A stretch of DNA of 11,368 nt from CAXGUU01 sp964012875. GTDB taxonomy: Bacteria; Pseudomonadota; Gammaproteobacteria; Ga0077536. The first letter of the stretch is position 1. Every line of letters starts with the position of its first letter. The stretch is from assembly GCA_964012875.1 (NCBI GenBank), contig CAXGUU010000092.1, forward strand, positions 1 to 11,368. The letters are read 5' to 3'. Shown here piece by piece: positions 7,296 through 11,368 of the stretch. Under the pieces are notes generated by a model, which worked only from the letters and a program-made list of their open reading frames with translations, ran no database searches and was not told where the DNA came from. Position numbers and translations under genes: made by a program.

Positions 7296-7876
7296 CGTAA
7301 GCCGTCCTCGCCTGTAATCTCGTCGGCTTGAAGCCCACCGACCCGTTGGTGTACGCGACCGCCTGAGGCCATGGTCAGGATGTATATGATTTCGTTGGCC
7401 GCCGGCGCGCCCGGAACGCCACATTCCATCGCGTCGAAATGACTGCGAACGTAACTTGCATTGATATGTGTCAGCGGGACATCGAGGCGCGCGCCGATGC
7501 CGCCGAGCTTCTTGGTGGAGGGCACGATGGCTTTGGCATCGCCCAGCAGCTCGCGCATTGCATAGCCGCCCGGCACGTGCCACAACGCCGCATGCTCGGT
7601 CTCGCCCCCTGCGCCGACAATGGCACCTTTGCCATAAGCATCGATCTCCGAGGGTCCCACACCCAGCGCATCCAGCAGACGCTTCGATAACATCATGCCG
7701 AGCGGCGTTAAGGCATCCATCATGTCGCTGATGGATGCTACGTAACGGCCGGCGAACGGGTTTTCTGCCAAAGCTGCAGCAAAACCCCGCAGGTAAGGCT
7801 TTGCCGCTACCGGGCCCCCTTCATGAAATACAGTTTCAGTTTCGATATGAATGCGGTGGACGGCCGGGGTTTCCAT
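7292..7876 (-). CDS. DUF1185 / 'amino acid synthesis' family protein (AA_synth), first of a tandem pair
   Basis: This 194-residue soluble protein is the first of two DUF1185 paralogues. By eye it is about 45% identical to the second over residues 39 to the end. Shared blocks include N-P-F-A-G-R (39-44), Y-G-K-G-A-I-V-G-A-G-G-E-T-E-H-A-A (81-97), V-P-S-T-K-K-L-G-G (118-126), D-V-P-L-T-H (132-137), Y-V-R-S-H-F-D-A (142-149) and R-V-G-G-L...G-E-D-G-L-R at the C-terminus. The invariant Lys, Ser, Glu and His positions are the best candidates for an active site. The first ~38 residues differ between the two. The ATG at 7876 lies 80 bp from the marR stop, just downstream of the palindromic operator and candidate promoter, so this is the first gene of the regulated operon. 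No strong ribosome-binding site is seen. The pair may form a mixed oligomer. The reaction is unknown. Confidence 0.88.
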   Translation of the reverse strand: METPAVHRIHIETETVFHEGGPVAAKPYLRGFAAALAENPFAGRYVASISDMMDALTPLGMMLSKRLLDALGVGPSEIDAYGKGAIVGAGGETEHAALWHVPGGYAMRELLGDAKAIVPSTKKLGGIGARLDVPLTHINASYVRSHFDAMECGVPGAPAANEIIYILTMASGGRVHQRVGGLQADEITGEDGLR

Positions 7877-7913
7877 CAGTTTGCTCTGCGTGAGTGCGAC
7901 GGCGGGTGCATAT

Positions 7914-7957
7914 TATTGTTCGTATACAAACAATATCCATCCGTCGACATTGTTTGT
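7914..7957. promoter_or_regulatory. operator: 22-bp near-perfect palindrome plus a third inverted half-site
   Basis: The + strand half TATTGTTCGTA (7914-7924) is followed by its near-exact inverse TACAAACAATA written from 7925 (bases 7925-7935); 10 of 11 base pairs match. The nine-base word ACAAACAAT (7926-7934) recurs inverted as ATTGTTTGT at 7949-7957, on the other side of a GTCGAC centre, so a second dimer could bind alongside the first. MarR proteins typically bind palindromes of this size placed over promoters, and marR is the immediate neighbour. Assignment of this site to that protein is inference from position. Confidence 0.7.
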
Positions 7958-7960
7958 CAA
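7932..7960 (-). promoter_or_regulatory. candidate sigma70 promoter for the DUF1185 operon
   Basis: On the minus strand a perfect -35 element TTGACA (7960-7955) overlaps the marR stop codon. With a 17-base spacer, the -10 position holds GATATT (7937-7932), which matches 4 of 6 consensus bases. The -10 falls on the edge of the 22-bp palindrome, the expected layout for a repressor that blocks RNA polymerase. This is a sequence-pattern prediction only. Confidence 0.5.
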
Positions 7961-8433
7961 CCGATCTTGACCAACAACTTCAGAAGGTTTCGGCGTTCCG
8001 ACGCCGTCAACGGTTCGAGCGTCGCTGCGGAAATATCCGCGGCAGCCGGCACAATCCTGTTAAGGATACGTTTTCCGGCCGCGGTCAGCTGCCACACGTG
8101 CCGTCGCCTGTCGGCTGTATCCGGCCCCGATTTGACCAGCTTACGGCCGCCGAGTCTTTTGACCACCCCTTGGATGGTCGCCGGATCCATGGCGGTACGC
8201 CGACCGAGTTCATTCTGGGAGACGGTGCCCAGCTGCCCGATCATCGCCAGCGCGGCAAACTGCTGTGGTGTCAGATCGTCCGGCATGCTTTCGGCAAAGA
8301 TGGCGCAATGGCGCTGGTGTGCGCGGCGCAGCAAATGTCCTATTTGTGCCTCGACCGCATAGGGAGAAGTGCCCGGCCGTTCGTCGGATTTCGCGTTGGC
8401 CGTCCGGGAACGCTTTTTGGCAACTGGCGGCAT
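7957..8433 (-). CDS. MarR-family transcriptional regulator
   Basis: This 158-residue DNA-binding protein has the MarR winged-helix layout. An N-terminal basic tail (about 1-24) is followed by a dimerisation helix (about 27-48), the helix-turn-helix (L-T-P-Q-Q-F at 54-59 through the recognition helix at about 83-95), and the wing with the family hallmark D-x-R-R-x-x-x-x-L-T-x-x-G (residues 108-120). C-terminal helices complete the dimer domain. Such proteins are usually repressors released by small aromatic or carboxylate ligands, which fits a degradative cluster. The gene is divergent from the amidohydrolase and is followed after 80 bp by the DUF1185-crotonase genes on the same strand. A 22-bp palindrome lies in that gap, and an additional half-site reaches its stop codon. 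The ATG at 8433 has only a weak AGG upstream. The basic N-terminal tail is longer than in many relatives, so a start slightly further in cannot be excluded. Confidence 0.93.
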   Translation of the reverse strand: MPPVAKKRSRTANAKSDERPGTSPYAVEAQIGHLLRRAHQRHCAIFAESMPDDLTPQQFAALAMIGQLGTVSQNELGRRTAMDPATIQGVVKRLGGRKLVKSGPDTADRRRHVWQLTAAGKRILNRIVPAAADISAATLEPLTASERRNLLKLLVKIG

Positions 8434-8506
8434 GACTATGTGACCTGGATGGTGTGTGCTGATGGATAAATCATAACCTCTGGTTCGTCATCAACCGACG
8501 GTGAGT

Positions 8507-8535
8507 TTGAACCTGTTGCCGGCATACGTGATTAT
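8507..8535 (+). promoter_or_regulatory. weak candidate promoter for the amidohydrolase gene
   Basis: TTGAAC (8507-8512), a 17-base spacer and GATTAT (8530-8535) form a plausible -35/-10 pair in the 133-bp divergent region between marR and the amidohydrolase. If real, transcription would begin near 8542, which supports the downstream ATG at 8567 and excludes the upstream GTG at 8501. No copy of the ATTGTTTGT operator word was found in this divergent region, so control by the neighbouring MarR protein is not evident here. Confidence 0.3.
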
Positions 8536-8566
8536 CGCGGCACTGATTTTTGCCGGAATGGACGAT

Positions 8567-9742
8567 ATGCAGACATCACAGTCGAATAAGCTCGTGATCA
8601 AAAATGTGGGCCTGATCCTGAGCGGCATGTTGGAAGCGCCAGTCGCCGACGGCGATACCGTCGTCACTGAGAATGGTCGTATTACCGGGTTTGGTCGCTT
8701 CGCGGATCTCGACACCGAGGGCGCTGGCACCGTAATCAATGCCAATGGCGCGGCACTTGCGCCAGGGCTGATAGACAGCCATGTCCACCCGGTAGCCGGT
8801 GACTGGACCCCGCGCCAGAGTCAGCTCAACTGGATCGAAAGCACCCTGCATGGTGGCGTGACAACGATGATTTCAGCGGGCGAGGTCCATATGCCCGGGC
8901 GGCCCAAAGATATTGTGGGCCTGAAGGCCATGGCAATCGCGGCCCAGCGTTGGTTCGACAACATGCGTCCCCACGGCGTCAAGGTCCTGGCGGGTGCACC
9001 GGTGATCGAGCAGGGCATGGAAGAGCACGACTTTCGCGAACTGGCGGAAGCCGGCGTGAAGCTCCTCGGTGAGGTTGGACTCGGCGGCGTCAAGGCTGGT
9101 GCCGAGGCGCAGCAGATGGTGGCGTGGGCCCGCAAGTACGGAATTCAGAGCACAATTCACACTGGTGGTCCGTCGATTCCGGGTTCGGGTCTGATCGACA
9201 AGGATGTTGTGCTCGAAGCAGATGCCGACGTCATCGGACACATCAACGGTGGCCATACCGCCTTGCCGGATGATCAAATCGTGTGCCTGTGCGAATCCTG
9301 CAGTCGGGCAATTGAAATCGTGCATAACGGCAATGGTCGGTCGGCGCTGCTTGCGCTCAACTCGGCGCGTGAACTCGGCCAACTCGAGCGCGTGATTCTC
9401 GGCACCGACGGACCCGCCGGATCGGGCGTACAGCCGCTCGGGATCCTGCGCATGATCGCCATGCTTGCGAGCCTCGGCGATGTCACGCCCGAGCAGGCGA
9501 TCTGTTTCGCGACCGGGAACACCGCGCGCATGCGGGAACTCGACAGCGGCATCATCGAAGTGGGACGGGCTGCAGACTTTGTGGTGCTGGACCGCGCTCA
9601 GCATTCGGCAGGTAAAAGCTTACTCGACAGCATCGCACTGGGTGACATTCCGGGTGTGGGAATGACCATTATTGACGGCGTTGTGCGTACCGAGCGGAGT
9701 CGCAACACGCCGCCGGCCGAGCGGCTGCCGATTATTGAATAA
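8567..9742 (+). CDS. metal-dependent amidohydrolase, enamidase-like
   Basis: This 391-residue TIM-barrel amidohydrolase should be cytoplasmic. Visible metal-site residues are H72-x-H74 in D-S-H-V-H-P, Glu169 in L-L-G-E-V-G in the place where many relatives have a carbamylated lysine, His198 in I-H-T-G-G, His225 in V-I-G-H-I-N-G-G and Asp281 in G-T-D-G-P-A-G. The H-T-G-G-P-S-I-P-G-S-G and H-I-N-G-G-H-T segments recall enamidase, which hydrolyses the cyclic enamide 6-oxo-tetrahydronicotinate in nicotinate fermentation; this is resemblance, not proof. A C-terminal beta-sandwich segment (G-R-A-A-D-F-V-V-L-D, 333-342) is typical. I chose the ATG at 8567, with GGA 9 bases upstream. ATG 8558 or GTG 8501 would extend it; the extra GTG segment is hydrophobic but lacks the positive charges of a signal peptide. 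The gene diverges from marR and converges on the symporter with 16 bp between stops. Confidence 0.88.
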   Translation: MQTSQSNKLVIKNVGLILSGMLEAPVADGDTVVTENGRITGFGRFADLDTEGAGTVINANGAALAPGLIDSHVHPVAGDWTPRQSQLNWIESTLHGGVTTMISAGEVHMPGRPKDIVGLKAMAIAAQRWFDNMRPHGVKVLAGAPVIEQGMEEHDFRELAEAGVKLLGEVGLGGVKAGAEAQQMVAWARKYGIQSTIHTGGPSIPGSGLIDKDVVLEADADVIGHINGGHTALPDDQIVCLCESCSRAIEIVHNGNGRSALLALNSARELGQLERVILGTDGPAGSGVQPLGILRMIAMLASLGDVTPEQAICFATGNTARMRELDSGIIEVGRAADFVVLDRAQHSAGKSLLDSIALGDIPGVGMTIIDGVVRTERSRNTPPAERLPIIE

Positions 9743-9758
9743 ACCCTACGAGGCAGGA

Positions 9759-11174
9759 TCAGCCGCCAACGGCACCCGGCTTGGCCCGCTGCCACATCAC
9801 CAGGCACGCCGACGCTGCCGTGAGGCTGCCGAATAATACAAGGTCGCTTCGGATCCCGAACAAGCTGGCTGGCAGCAGATCGACCAGGGTACCGATGAAC
9901 AAGGTCATTGCTATGAAGGTGATCGGTACCAGCAGGCGGGCGGGCGGATGCTCACTCAATACCGCAAACAGCACGAGCGGAGCGAGCAGTGCGGTCCCGG
10001 CAAAACTCACACGCGCCAGCAAGACCAGTTGATCGGAGCTGATGACGGCGAACCCAAAGGCCGCGGCCCCAAAGACGACGATGGCCAGGCGCGTCAACAC
10101 CATGACCGTCCGCGGATCGCCGTGCATGAGCGATCGAAGTTCGCCACCGAGCGCAAACAGCTGCGAGTCGGCGGTGGACATCGCAGCCGCAATCAGGCCC
10201 ACCGCAACCATCGCGGCCACGGCCGGCGTCTGCTCAGCAAGCAGGACCGCGGCGAGAAAATTCGCGGTTTGGGCATGGGGATGAACGACCGCACCATACA
10301 GCCCGATCGCCAGCGTCGGCAGGATGACGAACATCGAGAACACGCCCACGGTAACCGCCATGCGTTTGACAGCGCCCTGGTCACGCATGATGACCAGCCG
10401 GGTTGCCAGCTGTGGTTGCGTGATCGGCAGTACCAGAATGGCGATCATGGAAGCGAGCAGAAACTGAACCGTGAATAGTCCCTTCGGCCCGGGTGCCGAC
10501 AACAGCGCCGGTTCGGTAGTGGCGACGGACTGGAACAAGGCGGATATGCTGCCGAAGTGTGCCACGCAGCCGTAAGCCACGATCCAGCTGGCGACGAGGA
10601 GAACGAGCCCCTGAAGCGCATCACTGTAGATGATGGCTTTCAAACCCCCGATTTCAGAGTAGATCAAAAGCGTCACCACAATTGCGAGCGACCAGCCCCA
10701 GTCCGGTAACGTTGCCGGGTAGGCGGCGCCCAGCAGGATGCCAATACCGCGAATCTGTACCGCCACATAAGGGATCAGAAAGACAAACAAGCCGAGAAAA
10801 TAAAGCATGCCCGCTGACCGTGATCGGTAACTGGCGACCAGCAAACCGGCCACGCCCTGAAACCCGAGGCGTGCGGCGCGCCGCCGCAGTGGCACCGCGT
10901 ACCACAGGATCATGATCGCAATTGCGGCATCGGTGACGCCCAGAAAAATCCAGGCGCCGACGCCGTGAGTGCGAAAAAAATCCGGCATTCCCATCAATGT
11001 GAACGTGCTGAACAAGGTCGCGCCAAAGGTCAGCGCGCCCAGCATCCCGCCAACTGTGGAACCGGCTAGCATGTAATCTTCGCTGCTGTGGGTATGGCGC
11101 CGGGCGCGCCAGGTCGCGCCAATTAAGACCAGCGCGTACGCCGACCCCACGATTGCGAGCCATGTTGTCGTCAT
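9759..11174 (-). CDS. sodium:solute symporter (SSS) family transporter
   Basis: This 471-residue inner-membrane protein has about 12-13 hydrophobic segments. It matches the sodium:solute symporter family, which couples Na+ entry to uptake of sugars, amino acids, carboxylates or vitamins. Two family signatures are visible: I-Y-S-E-I-G-G-L-K-A-I-I-Y-S-D-A-L-Q (171-188) and A-A-A-M-S-T-A-D-S-Q-L (329-339). The latter carries the Ser333/Thr334 residues of the sodium site. The N-terminal S-S-E-D-Y-M-L-A-G-S (30-39) is the usual segment between helices 1 and 2. The length is within the normal 450-550 range. The ATG at 11174 overlaps the TGA of the small membrane gene before it (ATGA), so the two are translationally coupled. 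The stop lies 16 bp from the convergent amidohydrolase stop. Its proximity to two C-N hydrolases suggests import of a small carboxylate or cyclic amide; the substrate cannot be read from sequence. Confidence 0.93.
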   Translation of the reverse strand: MTTTWLAIVGSAYALVLIGATWRARRHTHSSEDYMLAGSTVGGMLGALTFGATLFSTFTLMGMPDFFRTHGVGAWIFLGVTDAAIAIMILWYAVPLRRRAARLGFQGVAGLLVASYRSRSAGMLYFLGLFVFLIPYVAVQIRGIGILLGAAYPATLPDWGWSLAIVVTLLIYSEIGGLKAIIYSDALQGLVLLVASWIVAYGCVAHFGSISALFQSVATTEPALLSAPGPKGLFTVQFLLASMIAILVLPITQPQLATRLVIMRDQGAVKRMAVTVGVFSMFVILPTLAIGLYGAVVHPHAQTANFLAAVLLAEQTPAVAAMVAVGLIAAAMSTADSQLFALGGELRSLMHGDPRTVMVLTRLAIVVFGAAAFGFAVISSDQLVLLARVSFAGTALLAPLVLFAVLSEHPPARLLVPITFIAMTLFIGTLVDLLPASLFGIRSDLVLFGSLTAASACLVMWQRAKPGAVGG

Positions 11175-11368
11175 CGGTCCTGGGTTTGTCCGTTATCGTC
11201 GTTTGCCTGCGACCGGGCCGCGATCAGCGCCACGACAATCAAGCCGAATGCGACGCCAAAACCTACCCACAACACCCGCGGGAGCCCGCCGAGCACCGGC
11301 GTGACCGCACCGGGCGCCAGTGTCCACGGCGACAGCGCCAGGGCAATCAGGGCGACCGCGATGCACAG
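11171..11368 (-). CDS. small two-helix membrane protein, symporter accessory (DUF3311/YhdT-like), 5'-truncated by window edge
   Basis: This frame is open on the minus strand from the window edge to a TGA at 11173-11171 that overlaps the symporter ATG. The 65 visible residues form one hydrophobic helix (I-A-V-A-L-I-A-L-A-L, near the window edge), a loop with P-G-A-V-T-P-V-L-G-G-L-P-R, a second helix (V-L-W-V-G-F-G-V-A-F-G-L-I-V-V-A-L-I-A-A) and a short polar tail. Small two-helix proteins directly before SSS symporters are known, for example the DUF3311 family and YhdT before PanF, and are thought to aid the symporter. Membership in a named family is not certain from this fragment. The tight ATGA overlap and the TM layout support a real coding gene. 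The true start lies outside the window. Confidence 0.72.
   Translation of the reverse strand: MCIAVALIALALSPWTLAPGAVTPVLGGLPRVLWVGFGVAFGLIVVALIAARSQANDDNGQTQDR

Noticed and set aside
7296..7583. N-terminal extension of the second DUF1185 protein upstream of 7295
   Set aside because: It runs through the first paralogue in another frame and has an Arg/His/Ala-rich, non-natural composition; the ATGA overlap start gives a protein matching its paralogue in length.
8501..8566. GTG-initiated hydrophobic leader on the amidohydrolase, resembling a signal peptide
   Set aside because: It lacks the positively charged N-region, has no ribosome-binding site, and overlaps a plausible promoter; the relatives are cytoplasmic.
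9743..9758. Terminator between the convergent amidohydrolase and symporter genes
   Set aside because: The gap is 16 bases and has no inverted repeat.

Overview
This window comes from a fairly GC-rich bacterial chromosome. The gene style suggests a proteobacterium, perhaps an environmental gammaproteobacterium, but no marker gene settles this. Every base-dense region is coding and gaps are short. There are no tRNAs, rRNAs, CRISPR arrays, transposases or phage genes. The content is catabolic: oxygenase, hydrolases, a CoA-type crotonase, membrane transporters and a MarR-type regulator.

Layout. At the left end (3-1850, + strand) lie the 3'-truncated-window part of a Rieske non-heme iron oxygenase alpha subunit, cut at its N-terminus, and an alpha/beta hydrolase. 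These converge on a long minus-strand block. In transcription order that block is: MarR regulator (8433-7957), two tandem paralogous DUF1185/'amino acid synthesis' proteins that overlap by ATGA (7876-7292 and 7295-6708), a crotonase (6636-5785), an MMPL/RND-superfamily exporter (5629-3326) and an amidase-signature hydrolase (3309-1885). Diverging from marR on the + strand is an enamidase-like metal-dependent amidohydrolase (8567-9742). It converges on a minus-strand sodium:solute symporter (11174-9759), which is preceded by and ATGA-overlaps a small two-helix membrane protein cut by the window edge.

How the genes may work together. The symporter would import a small carboxylate or amide. The amidohydrolase and amidase would open or cleave C-N bonds, the Rieske oxygenase and alpha/beta hydrolase would oxidise a ring and hydrolyse a product, and the crotonase would process a CoA or activated intermediate. 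The MMPL protein would export or traffic a lipophilic compound. This suggests breakdown of a nitrogen-containing, possibly heterocyclic, compound. The substrate is not identified, and the assignment of all genes to one pathway is inference.

The most distinctive regulatory signal is a 22-bp near-perfect palindrome (7914-7935) between marR and the first DUF1185 gene. It overlaps a candidate promoter with a TTGACA -35 element, and a further inverted copy of its half-site reaches into the marR stop codon. It is probably the operator for the MarR protein. A second oddity is a roughly 24-bp sequence repeated in the same orientation at two operon junctions (3309-3332 and 6662-6687).
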